DNA of 64,000 nt from Adiantum capillus-veneris (taxonomy: Eukaryota > Streptophyta > Polypodiopsida > Polypodiales > Pteridaceae): NCBI GenBank assembly GCA_014529385.2, contig CM043953.1, forward strand, positions 109,872,549 to 109,936,548. Reading direction: 5' to 3'. Position 1 is the stretch's first letter. Each line of letters begins with the position of its first letter. Shown here in pieces: positions 25,108 through 35,712 of this stretch. The notes under the pieces were generated by a model. That model did not search any database. It saw only the letters and a list, made by a program, of their open reading frames with translations, and was not told the DNA's origin. The position numbers were made by a program, and so were the translations under genes.

Positions 25108-25142
<35 letters not shown>
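24815..25142. repeat. GT/GA microsatellites upstream of the glycosylase gene
   Basis: GT then GA at 24817-24850, GA at 24949-24986 and GA at 25110-25142. Two near-repeated blocks (gggttgcttgggtgggttcttgcttactgcatcattcacc and its partner near 25052-25100) lie between them. The last GA tract ends about a dozen bases before the TATA box. Confidence 0.85.
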
Positions 25143-25146
<4 letters not shown>

Positions 25147-25154
25147 CCCTCTCT

Positions 25155-25160
25155 TATAAA
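25155..25160 (+). promoter_or_regulatory. TATA box of the glycosylase gene
   Basis: TATAAA in the context ctcttataaaagac, 116-121 bases before the ATG at 25276 and directly after a GA tract. The position and spacing fit a core promoter with a short 5' UTR. Confidence 0.55.
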
Positions 25161-25275
25161 AGACAACACAGGTGCAGTTGCGCCTACTCTGCAGTAATAA
25201 CAAGAGCTTGCTTCGAAGGGGCGACTCCTTCCTGCCAAAAGCCAAGAAGTGAGAAGCCTACACCAACAAGAAGAC

Positions 25276-28002
25276 ATGTCTACAGAAGCTAAAAGCCGAC
25301 CTGTGCTAAGGCCAGCTGGAAACGTAGCTCGCCAAGATAGCAGGGGAGTTAACTCAAGAAAACCCACTAACAAGAAGCCCCCTGCATCTCCTCCCCTCAA
25401 GCCCTCCTCTGCTCTCTCTGTCAAGATCTCGCCCCCCAATTCCCTGCCCACCACTCCAAGAGCTTCAATTCTCAAAAGCCCTTCTGTTGTAAAGCCGGTT
25501 TCATCACTGAAGGTGATCTCGACGAAGCCCTCTACCCCACCGGCCAGAAATAAACCAAATTCGCCTCCCGATTCGCCTTCTTTGCACCTTCGCCATCGCC
25601 GAACGTCTCCTCACCCTCCTCAATTACAAAGCCAGGGTTCCCCTGCTTCCTCTCCCACTATTGCGGCATCTTTAGACAATTCCACTGTCATTGATCAAGC
25701 ACCAGTGGGCTCTTGCAATCATGTGCCAGATGGTAGCAAGCAAGTCATGTGCACCACTCTCTCTGAATCAGATGGTAGCGAGCCCACACCTGCATCATCA
25801 AATGATGCCCTGAATTTCACTGATGATCTGCGTAACTCTGACGATGGCATTTTGGCTGAAGTCAATTCTCCATGTGTGGCCTTGCATTCCAAAACTATCT
25901 CGTCCGCAGAATCTGCTGCACCACAAAAGAAATCGAACCGTCACAGCAGCCTTTCCAGATCCACCTCAGATAATTTCCACAGACGCTATGGAAAGGGGAA
26001 TAGCAGTAGCAGCCCAAGTTCCATACCCATTGGTTTTCATAGTCTTGATGATGCTTCTCTTGCTCAGCTTGTGGCCGCCAAGAAAGCAGCTGCTTCGGAT
26101 TTGAGTGTGCAAAGGAAACTCAGGGTTTCAGAATATGGGCGCAAGCCAGCAAAGGCTGGTAGGGTTGCTCCAGATGTCCCTACTCTCATATCTGCCAATG
26201 CTGAACCTCAGAGGTGCAAGTTCATCACTGCTCAAAGTGGTAAGCTCTGCCTTCCTTGCATTTTATCATGTCTCATTGTACCAACATCCCGCATCATACA
26301 AAAGGAGTGCTTTTATTGTTTCAATGATGCACTGCATTACAGAGCATAGACAATCTAGTTTTGTCTTTGGTTCAGTACATATGACACAATGTGCAAGTTA
26401 TAAAGTCAGTCCAATATCATTTTTTCCCTCAATAAGAGATCATCATTAAGCCAATGTATGTGTGAGTTAATACTTCCTGCGGATGTTTTAGAAATTGCAA
26501 GCCACACAAACGACTTTTCACGCCAGTAAAACCTGAAACTTTGGCTGAAGAGCTTTTGTTTTTGTCTTGCTTTGCAGATCCATTATATGTTGCTTACCAT
26601 GATGAAGAATGGGGTGTTGGTGTTCACGATGATAGGTGAGCATTGGATGCATTCAGTTCTGGTTGGTGGAGTGCTTGTGGAATTTTTTTAAATTGACAGG
26701 TGTTATGTTTGATCCTGATCAGGAGCTTGTTTGAACTGTTGGTTCTTGCTGGAGCTCAGGTAGAGCTGAGCTGGACTATGATCCTTCACAAAAGGGAGTT
26801 ATATAGGTATGGTTTCTCAAAAAGACAGACAGATTAAAATGTTACATTTAAACCGCCTGAGCTTTACGCACATGGCTGTTGCCATCTTAGCACGGGTTAA
26901 CGTGAACTTTTTTTTCTCCAGGAATGTGTTCTGTGGCTTTGATCCAGCTGTAGTGGCCTCGTTCAAAGAAAAGCACATTCGGTCGCTGGAGGCTGATAAG
27001 ACCCTTCAGCTGCAAGATGCCAAAATTCGTGGAGTGGTAGAGAATGCCCAAAGAGTGTTGGAGGTATGTAAAGCTTTTGTGTTCCTTTTGTTTGGTAGTT
27101 TGAAGGTGATCATGGCTGGGGTTTTTGAATCCTGGTTTTGGTGACACTTAAGAAATTTGGAAACCCAAATCCCTCTTGAATAGCAGGTCTTGAGTGCAAG
27201 ACTCGTCAGATAGATTTTTGAGGTCTTTCCGGGCTAGTTCTTTTTCTTCTCTCTTCAATTTCAAAGGGTTGTCGTACAAGGGCATTCAGAGAAGAGAGCC
27301 CGTAGCAAGTCTTCTGTTCAAAAAAACTCTTTTTCTACCATCCAGAGAACACAAGAAGTAGCTTCTGTTGGCTTTAAGCTTGCCTTGCCTCATGCAGTTT
27401 AACTAAAGCAAGTCATTCAATTTTCTGTCTTTGGATTTACAATTTTTCTTCAATCAAAGCCTTGTTTGTGGGTGATATTTGAAAGCACTTCAGTGACCTA
27501 TTGTTTCGAATAAGATGAAAGGTAGCTGTATCTTATTATACTTTGCTGATTTCAGGTAGTCGAAGAGTTTGGCTCTTTGGATACTTACTTCTGGAGCTTT
27601 TTAAACTACAAACCAATGATCAATGATTTTCGATATCCCAAGCAATTGCCTGCAAAAACGTCAAAATCCGAGTTTATCAGCAAAGATCTCGTACGGCGCG
27701 GGTTTCGGTTTGTGGGCCCAACCATAGTCTACTCGTTCATGCAAGCTGCGGGCATGACCAATGATCACTTGGTACAATGTTTTCGGCATAAAGCTTGTAT
27801 GCAACAGCTGAGTTCCTCTTTGGATACGTCCGACAAAATCTCTGATGGAGTTGGGCAGGAAGTGGAAAGTGAGCTCGCTGTTTTGCATGTTGGCACCGCA
27901 CAATCCGGTTCCAGTCTGCTCTTGCATGAGCTTGAACTACAAACACATCATATAGGCCAGAATTTCACCCATGCAGACGTTGTACATATAGAAGCTTACT
28001 GA
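25276..28002 (+). CDS. DNA-3-methyladenine glycosylase I (TAG family), five exons
   Basis: Base-excision repair enzyme that removes 3-methyladenine from alkylated DNA. Exons by GT/AG borders and frame: 25276-26239, 26578-26635, 26723-26806, 26922-27063, 27556-28002, about 564 aa. Residues 1 to ~310 are a Ser/Pro/Lys-rich low-complexity extension, as in plant members. The catalytic domain follows: RCKFITAQS, DPLYVAYHDEEWGV, LFELLVLAGAQVELSW, VFCGFDP, FWSFLNYKP, ISKDLVRRGFRFVGPTIVYSFMQ, NDHLVQCF. The four zinc ligands known from E. coli Tag are present (C314, H329, about H487 and C491). The base-contacting Glu of E. coli Tag (LEG) appears as Ala here (LAG). The ATG at 25276 is chosen over an upstream GTG because it is the first ATG after the TATA box. 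The gene is intact and is the only confident host gene in the window. Confidence 0.92.
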
Positions 28003-28400
28003 AATTATACTCTTGTACCTGTAACAAATGCTAACATGTAACAATCAGCTTTAGACTCTCCACTACAAGGTCTTCCAATGAAGGCTGAGTAAGAGTCTCT
28101 TTTCTAGGAGAGGTGGTGGCAGTCATGGAAGGTTTACAAATGCTGGTACCATACCCTCCGTATGACTGGACGGTGGCAACTGTGGAGGCAGGAGGCAGTA
28201 GTCCTCAATATGGGTGCTTGTAGGTTTGCCTTGGCTAAATATATATATTTCCTTTGTAACAGCTATATTTTCATAGCCAAAAACAACTGTATGCAATGAG
28301 TATAAAGACACGCAATGCTCTCCCTTTTTTGCCTATTCTGAAGGACTAGAGACAAGGATGTTGCTATGTTCAGCTTGCACTACCTCAAAAGGATAGCAGG
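28003..28400 (+). other. 3' flank of the glycosylase gene
   Basis: Probably 3' UTR followed by intergenic sequence. I saw no clear polyadenylation signal close to the stop and no other gene. Confidence 0.4.
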
Positions 28401-28599
28401 AGCCTTTCACCACCCTATTTTCTGTCTTTTTAAGCTTTTATGTACTTGGGGCTCTTTTTGCACTATCCGGACGCACAAGCCGCCGCGTAGCAGTTGCTTT
28501 AAATTGAAAAAAAAAAGGTCGTGAAAAGAACCATATAAAAAGAACCCTGCACAATAAATTACTCTGCACTGCACGCAAATGCAAGTGTCCAGAAGCAGT

Positions 28600-29560
28600 C
28601 CCAAATTCTTCAGGTTTGTCCTTCCAATATGATGGTAGCTACTGCAGGAAAGCACCTTGCCATGCACACTCACTTGCCTCCACAGTGGCACTTCAAATTT
28701 AAGCAGTTGAGAAGAACGACCACGTTCAGTAAGCCACAGCGAGGTGTTTTCACCACGAGCTGGGTGCAATTTGCCGCCTCTGGTTCCGCTCCAAGTCGCA
28801 GCACTCTTCTCCAAGCACTTGCTCACGCGGCTTGCTAAATCCGCCTATTACGTACAACTCTCTTTTCAACACATCGAAAACAGGCGCGTATCGAGGCCAA
28901 CTCATGCTTCTATGTCTGCTGTGCCACTGGCCGTTGAAAGAGGAATACACGACGGCCGCTGGAGAGTAGCAGGCTGCAGCCCTTCTCCCCACCGTCAATC
29001 TGCACCCCGGTGGGTGGCCCTGCAATACGCCGGTTGTCTGCCCAGAATCCAATCGTGACCGGTAGCTGGCACATGGGCCACTGGATGCCACCTCCCCCTA
29101 AAGGAGTGCCCAAAAGAAAGTACCACCTATACATGCTTTCACCATGGATCATCATCCATGTACCAGGGGTATGGAAAAAGAACCAGCAACAAGAGAGAAG
29201 AATGTATAAGGCAATGCTATGGGTACCATCCTGGTAGAAAATACTAACTCTAACCGTTGCTAAAGTTAAACGCGTGGTGGTTGTGGCTGCGTTCCAGACC
29301 TTGAGATAAGCAAGCCCTTGAGCAGCAGCCTGAAACCAATTGCCAACAAGTTGCCCGTTTTCTGTACGCAACTCCTCATGCGAACACAATTCGTTCGCAA
29401 TTGATTGTCAACCAGTTGCAAACCTAAGTGCCATGTGAACTGGCAGTTAGTCTCCCCACTGTCTCCAGCTCTCGTCGCAAATTCCTTGGTATTTACTTGG
29501 TGAGCCAAAGGCTCTTTTTCTTGATAATGATTGTGAAGCTTCTTTATTGCCACAGGCCTC
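28600..29560 (-). pseudogene. Kelch-repeat-like remnant
   Basis: On the minus strand one frame contains MSWPRYAPVFDVLKRELYVI followed by GGFSKP (about 28835-28900), which fits a kelch blade (PR-hydrophobic-L-YVIGG). EECCDLERN-x-RRQIAPS follows, like the start of the next blade. Coding-like sequence continues in other frames up to about 29560 and down to 28600. No single open frame joins them, so this is either a decayed kelch gene or exons I cannot join. No F-box was identified. Confidence 0.35.
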
Positions 29561-30383
29561 TTGCTCTTCAAAATGCACTTGTACTGTTGGAGGCATCATG
29601 ACCAATAGTGTGTTTGTCGCTCAAGTTTTTGGTTGGTCCCATTATGTCATCATAAGAATGCATTGCCAAATCCATATGAAGAATGACCAGGTTTGTCATA
29701 GTGTCAACTCTTCACCATACTTTTGTATGGCACTTTTGCATGATATGCACTGTATACTTAGCACTTTCAGTTTGCTACATTTCATTGCAAGACGATATGT
29801 TTAAGTATTCACATTGCTTTTTCGTAGCTTGACTCAAATATCGGCCTATAGATTGGACAATCGAAAAGAACCAGTACAACATTCCAGGTTAGTAAAGCAC
29901 TTAATTCCCTGGCTTCTTGACGCTTGAGTCATGATCTTGTTTCCATTAGTGCTAGATGCTTGATGTGAATTTGCGCATGTCTTGTTACATTCTATAGATG
30001 TTATATAACAACGCCCACCAACCAAGACTAGTTTTTTGAGGGCTGAAACATACCCACAATCTAGATCTAGTTAAGATGAATTTTAAAAGGTTTGAGGTAG
30101 GAAATCATCTTCATGGCTCCATACCGTCGTTTTGTGCTACGAATATAGATACTGGTGCAAATAATGTTACATCTGTAAACCTCACCTTCAAACTATGACA
30201 ATGGAGGTATATACTGCGTGCAGTAATGGTAGCGCATGCAATAATGGAAAAACCAATGACGTATTCATTTAAAGTACTAGTGACATGATATAACTCATCA
30301 AAGTATGTGTGGTCTTTTGGAAAAACACAAAATTGAGGCATCTTTTGAGATGCCCACTCTTCCCTTCGTGATCATGAGGCGAC

Positions 30384-30428
<45 letters not shown>

Positions 30429-30774
30429 CCGAGGCGAAGCTCTCTCCTCTCTCTCTTTCTAGTGCATTGGCCAGCTCCTTCCAGAACCCCCTCACCAACC
30501 TTCTCTCTCCTTCATAAACATAGACTTGAGCAGGTTTTTGCTTCAGAGGTTGGTAGAGTGCAAAGGAGCGTGTTTCGGGAGGGTAGATGAGCAGGACGAG
30601 GGGGGGCGGGGGGCATGCTAAGAGCGAGTGTGCTTGGAGCTCTCTCTCTCTCTCTCTCTCTCTGTTGCGTGACCAGCAAGTTGCAGAAGAGGGCAGAGAG
30701 AAAAGGAGTTGGCAAAGGCAGTCAGGGGGAGGTAGGGGAGGAGGATGAGGAAGGGTCACGGGGGCGGGGCTCAG
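29561..30774. other. Intergenic stretch with two TC microsatellites
   Basis: No gene recognised. TC runs at about 30385-30426 and 30641-30662; G/A-rich sequence 30690-30770. Confidence 0.5.
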
Positions 30775-31157
30775 GACTAAGTGACATGGGCATGGGAGGG
30801 TGGGATATACAGTGAAGGGATGACGGGCCGTAGCTTTGGGATCCGGGTACCCAAGATTACTTTGTGTACCCAAGATGACAAAAGTTGATCTTAGGTATTC
30901 GCATTTTGAAAGTAATCTCAGGTATCCCCTTTTGTATATGTGGGATTTGAACACGTGACCTTGCCCTTGTGAGGTACATGTCTCTAACTACTTTGCCTTG
31001 CGCACACTTCAAAATAATGTGGGCGTGGGTTTACTTAAACATGTGTGCAAGGCGATGGCGTCAAAAGTACTCGAGATTACTTTTGATACCATCATCAATA
31101 TCTACGGCTCGTAATCCCCTCTACGTAGATCCCCTCCCATGCCCATGTCACTTAGTC
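30775..31157. mobile_element. 383-bp foldback/MITE-like element with 26-bp perfect inverted repeats
   Basis: Positions 30775-30800 and 31132-31157 are exact inverted repeats of 26 bases (gactaagtgacatgggcatg followed by ggaggg), and weaker inverted similarity continues inward (gggccgtag / ctacggctc; acccaagattacttt / agtactcgagattactttt). No coding. Target duplication is not clear: gcgggg occurs on both sides but with different spacing. Confidence 0.65.
30925..31010 (-). repeat. tRNA-like SINE fragment inside the foldback element
   Basis: The minus strand has aagtagttagagacatg (box-A like) and then ggtcacgtgttcaaatccc, a good box B. This is the arrangement of tRNA-derived plant SINEs. Confidence 0.4.
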
Positions 31158-31299
31158 GCGGGGTGTGTGGGGGGCTAAGTTGCATTATTCGTTATTCGGG
31201 AGACGTATAATACGCGAATAATGGGCGTATTATTCGTTTATCTAAATTATACGGTCGTATTATACGGTGCCACATCAGCATAAACGGCCAATCGTATAA

Positions 31300-31370
31300 C
31301 TTCTTGATTTTTCGATCGAAAAACTTTTCGATCGAAATTATTTTCGATCAAAAATTATAACGATCGAATA
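31300..31370. repeat. Left cluster of TTCGATCGAA palindromes
   Basis: Four copies or variants (ttcgatcgaa at about 31311 and 31327, ttcgatcaaa, acgatcgaat) in 60 bases, just inside the left terminus. Confidence 0.75.
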
Positions 31371-31433
31371 TGTTAGTATATATAGCAACACGTGAAAGGT
31401 TGCATATCAGCTTTCAAAGTCAGTGTTTTCCAT

Positions 31434-32125
31434 GTGAGTACTCTCACCAAACGATCAAAAAATGTAATTTGTAAAAAAATAAAACAATGTGAATTCAATA
31501 AAAATTAAAATTCGATAGAATTTTAAGTTTTGTGATTCAAATATATGAATTTGTTTTGAAAAACTTAGTAAATAGTTGAAAGTTTGTATTTTGTGAAGAG
31601 TTTAATCTCTCACCTGATACAAACTGTAATTATAAGAATCACTTGTCAATGTGTTCAATTAATTGACACTTGAAAGTGACTAATAAAAAAAAAGTAAGAT
31701 ATTATCGTTGTGTGTAGAGTGTACTCTCACATGAGATAATTAGTTTAAAAATATAATTACATAAAAATTAATTTTATGTAATTTAAAGTTCGATTTTGAT
31801 GTGTAGAGATTTTCTCTCACTTCAAAATGAATATAATGAAACAAAATTATATTTTTACGTTTTGTGTAGAGCTATTCACACTGCTATGCTCTCACTAGAG
31901 TAAAAATTTAGAAAAAACGTGTCCAAAAATAATGATATTCTCTTATCTTTATTTGGACTGCAAAATCTACCGTACTGTGTGAGAGCATACATATGTTCGC
32001 ATTGTATATAGATAATCGCTTAAAAATCTATGGTAAAGTGTAAGAACTTTTTGTTCGCACTTTACATAGATACGATAATTATCAAGTATTGTAAGTGATT
32101 ATCGTTTTGACATTTAAAAATGTCA
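31434..32125. repeat. Left subterminal hairpin array of the hAT element
   Basis: At least seven hairpins. Three to four share a core GTGtaGAG...CTCTCAC enclosed by an outer stem that differs each time but still pairs: GTTTGTAT 31582-31589/ATACAAAC 31617-31624; ATTATC 31701-31706/GATAAT 31735-31740; ATTTTGA 31793-31799/TCAAAAT 31822-31828; ATTTTTAC 31851-31858/GTAAAAAT 31900-31907. Others: GTGAG 31434-31438/CTCAC 31443-31447; GTCCAAA 31921-31927/TTTGGAC 31952-31958; ATCTATGGTAAAGTG 32026-32040/CACTTTACATAGAT 32058-32071 (one bulge); CGATAAT 32073-32079/ATTATCG 32098-32104. Confidence 0.75.
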
Positions 32126-32426
32126 CTTATAGCTCTTGTATATATAGTAATTTATAATGATAATCATTTTAATACTTGATTTAATTATAATTATTGATTA
32201 TCGTAATGTGTTAAAGATACAAGCTTGCACTTTAGATAAATCGATGCAATTTATATGTAATCCAATGGTATTGTTTTTTATTATTGTATTTTTGTTCAAT
32301 CATTGTTTTTAATTATTTTAATTTCGTTCAATCATTGTTAGTTAAATTAATTTAATGTTTTAATTGATTTTGATTATGAAAATGATCATTGACTTTGTTT
32401 TTACTAGCAAACTATTTTTGTGCATC

Positions 32427-34522
32427 ATGGTGAAAGGACAAGAGTGGAGTTATGTGCATGAGTTGAAAGCTGGGAGAAATACATCTCGACTTAAATGTAA
32501 ATCTTGTGGCCACGAGTTCAGTGGTAATGCAACCAGAATTAAAGAGCATTTGTTTAAAGTCCCTGGCAATGTTGAAAAGTGCGGGCACCACCAAAAGATA
32601 TTCATGAAAAATTTGCCATGTATTCTCGCAAAGTAAAGTTGATTCTTGCAGCTAAACATAAAGGTGATGTTTCTAAAGATATTCATGCGAATATTGAACC
32701 ATCTGTATGCAATGAGGCAACAGAAGAGGTGTGTACCACTCAAGTAAATGATCAAAGTTCTCAATTGAACCCTCTTCATGGACATGCTTCTACATCAGGA
32801 GGAGTTCCTAGCACAAGCAGATCCGGCAGAGCGTCATCCAATGGACAGACAATGCCTGAAACATTAGGTAAACAATGGTTGCTTGAGTTGCATTTAAAAT
32901 GGACACAAGCATTTGTTGCGTGTGGCATATCATTCAATGTTATGCGCAATCCAATATTTCAAGATGCTTTGATGAGTACAGCCAAAAAAGGATTTGTGTT
33001 TCCTGACTATAACAAGATGCGAACTGAATATCTTGATAAAGTCAAAGACAGTACTGAAGCCATTCTCAAACGCACAGTCCTAGAGTTTGTTCCAACATAT
33101 GGATGCACCATAGCATTGGATGGATGGACTAACTGTCAGAAAAAACCTTTAATCAATGTAATGCTTATTAACCCTAGAGGGGCTATGTTCGTGGAAGCAA
33201 TTGACAGCTCATTGAAAGAGAAGACTATCACCTACCTAGCAGGGGTGTATGAGCGTGCAATTGCAAAGGCAGGTGGACCAAAGAATGTGACTGCTATTGT
33301 CACAGATAATGCGGCCAACTACAAAGGAGCAGGAAGAGCTATTCAAGTCAAGTATCCGGAGATTTCTTGGGTACCATGTGCAACTCACACTTTAAATTTT
33401 CTTTTAAAAGATATTGGTAAAATGGCATGTGTGAAGCAAACTTTATTGGATGCAAATCATGTGGTGAAATTCATTAGAGAGCATCAATTTTCGTATGCTC
33501 TTTTTCGAACCAAGTCACCAAATAAAGCTCTGCAAATATTTTGCGCAACAAGGTTTGCTACGGCATACTATGTTCTTGCTGCTTTGCAAGAGTTAAAGCC
33601 TGCATTGATGGAAACCTTAGCAGACAGAAGATGGGATGGATGGCTCAGCAAGTATCCAAGTTATCAGGAAGCAGCTGGTCGATGTGCACAAATAGTAAAC
33701 TTGCCAGTCTTTTGGCGTAATGTAGAAAGAATAGTAACTGTGTCTAAGCCATTTGTAGATCTTTTGAGAGCAGTTGACACAGATTCTTTTATTTTTGGTC
33801 GGGTGTACTGGTATATGTCAGAGGCTATACGCAAGCTAAGAGAAAATGTCAGTTTTGGTGCAAAGGATAAAGCTACCATGATTACAATTGTTAACAAGCG
33901 TTGGGTGCAGTTGCATACGCCATTGCATGGTGCGGCTTTTGTATTGGATCCTAAGTTTCAAATGCATCATCAATCTGCCAACAAAGAAGTTATGTCCGAC
34001 TTCAAAACAGTGTGCTCCCAACTCTTAGGGCACGAAGATGGAAAAACAGCTTTTCATCAGCGAGTAGATTATGCCAACAGAACTGGTATGTTTCAGGATC
34101 CGTGGCATATGGATGCCATTGGCAAAACAAGTGCACCTTTATGGTGGAAGGAGTATGGTGGAGAGAAAGTGGGGTTACAACACATTGCAGTTAGAGTTTT
34201 ATCAGTAGCTGCATCAAGTGGAAGTTGTGAACGAAATTGGTCAGCATTCGACTTTGTGCACACAAAAAAGCGAAACGGACTTCATACTAAACGGGCTGCT
34301 GATTTGGTGTATGTTTTTTGCAATATGAGACTTATTTATAAGCCTCAAAACATTGCAACTAGAGCCGCTCAAAAGCAATATGGAGTCTTCCAAACGCATG
34401 AAGCTATTTCTGCAGAAGTTGATGATGAAGATGATATGGAATGGGAGATAGTTTCAGAATGCTCAGATATGGACGAAGTAGATGATATGGTTGCAGTTTT
34501 TGAAGATGGAGATGATTTGTGA
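32427..34522 (+). pseudogene. hAT transposase with BED zinc finger (one frameshift)
   Basis: Cut-and-paste transposase. From ATG 32427 the first frame encodes a BED finger (WSYVHELKAGR, CKSCGHEFSGN, H-x5-GNVEKC). Near 32582 the frame shifts (one base appears missing) into a 647-residue open frame. That frame has the hAT core: D181 in IALDGWTN, D243 in VTDNAANY, CATHTLNFLLKD, and the C-terminal dimerisation region with SSGSCERNWSAF (E551), TKKRNGL and AADLVYVFCNMRL. All three catalytic acidic residues are present. It ends in an acidic tail. A C2H2-BED plus DUF659-like core is usual for this plant hAT group. Only the single frameshift prevents full translation; a sequencing error or short intron cannot be excluded. 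Confidence 0.85.
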
Positions 34523-34790
34523 GAGTACCATTGTAATACTTAACAAGTTTTTGCATATGATGAAAGAAAGTGATATCTCGTTGTCGTTCACATCAAAACC
34601 TCTCTTTCTCTCTCTCATACGCACATATTTACTCACACACAAATATAAATTGCCAATAATATCTTGTCGAAGAACAATTACATAAAGTCGATGTAGGTTT
34701 GAAATTACAACAAGGTTCTGGAAAATTACTCAATCGAAAAGAGTTTGATATAATTTTGAGATTACAAAAAGCTTGTGAGTGACTTATGAG
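34523..34790. other. Spacer between convergent genes of the hAT element
   Basis: AT-rich, no gene; presumably holds the two convergent 3' ends. A tctctctctctcatac run near 34605-34621. Confidence 0.5.
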
Positions 34791-35545
34791 TTTGATAGAT
34801 TTGCTATAAGCTGGTCTATGGTAAAATCTGTAATTCCTAGCTCAGGGGATGGTTGAGCACCATCTTTATGTGAAGTGGTAGTATCATCTGGCAAAGGTCC
34901 ATACAATGATTCATATCATTGAAGCTTTGCTTGTGCATCACTTAACTCTATTTCAAGCTCAAGAATACGGCCACGAAGCATGTCCAGTGTTTCTCCTTGG
35001 CTGGCAAGGTCTTGTCCTTGGTTGGCTAATTCAGTCAGTGTTTCTGACTCTTCAGGAAGTAAAACAATAGGAAGCTTGCGAGGAGGCATTGGATTATTTG
35101 CATTGTGTGCTGCCACCTTTTCTGCAATGCGTCCACGTCCAACGCCAGCGGTGCCTGGACGATCTGACCAATCCACTCTCTTCAGCAAAACATATCGAAC
35201 ATAGCATTGTTGGATAAAGTAAATTGCTACTTGGTTGTTGTTTGGTAGGCATCTCTCTTGTCGTATAAACCTTTGCAGCAATACACGTGCCAGTCCTTTA
35301 TGTTGCAAATCAGAGAGCTTTAACGGAGCTGTATCTTTTGCATTGCCACTTATTTGAAATAGTTGATGGCGTACAAAGTGATTATGGCAAAGCTTTTTGC
35401 ACTCTTTAAGGGTTAGTGGTTCGCCCTGCAGCTCAGATTCATCTTCTTCAATGTTCGCAATAGTAGAAAGATCTGCTTGTCCACATCTAGCTTGTTCTTC
35501 TTTAAAAATTGCATGAGCTTCAGCGTGGTTGATTTCTTCTTCCAT
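34791..35545 (-). CDS. Coiled-coil protein of the hAT element (unknown family)
   Basis: Intact frame 34916-35545, 209 aa, starting MEEEINHAEAHAIF; family not recognised. It has a central Leu/Arg-rich helical part (LARVLLQRFIRQERCLP, YFIQQCYVRYVLLKRVDW), a basic patch and a C-terminal Leu/Glu heptad region (LDMLRGRILELEIELSDAQ). After the TGA at 34916-34918 the same frame stays open for about 40 codons (YESLYGPLPDDT to LSNS), suggesting the TGA is a recent nonsense change or a read-through site. The ATG follows ...aatatgcag/atATGG, a possible splice acceptor. It lies between transposase (convergent) and kinase (same strand, 167 bp upstream). Confidence 0.6.
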
Positions 35546-35712
35546 ATCTGCATATTAGGTGAACATGTCATTACTTTTAAATACCCATTCAATTAATTTG
35601 ACATTGGACAGTATATCAAATGACAAACATAGATATTTTGTTCAATTAAACATACAATTAAATCTGACACCAAAAGTAAAACAATGATGAAATCATGAGA
35701 CTTGTGTTTTCA

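Noticed and set aside
28629-29058. Plus-strand frames of 69-104 codons downstream of the glycosylase gene
   Set aside because: The minus strand of the same stretch has the kelch-like signature, which is the better explanation.
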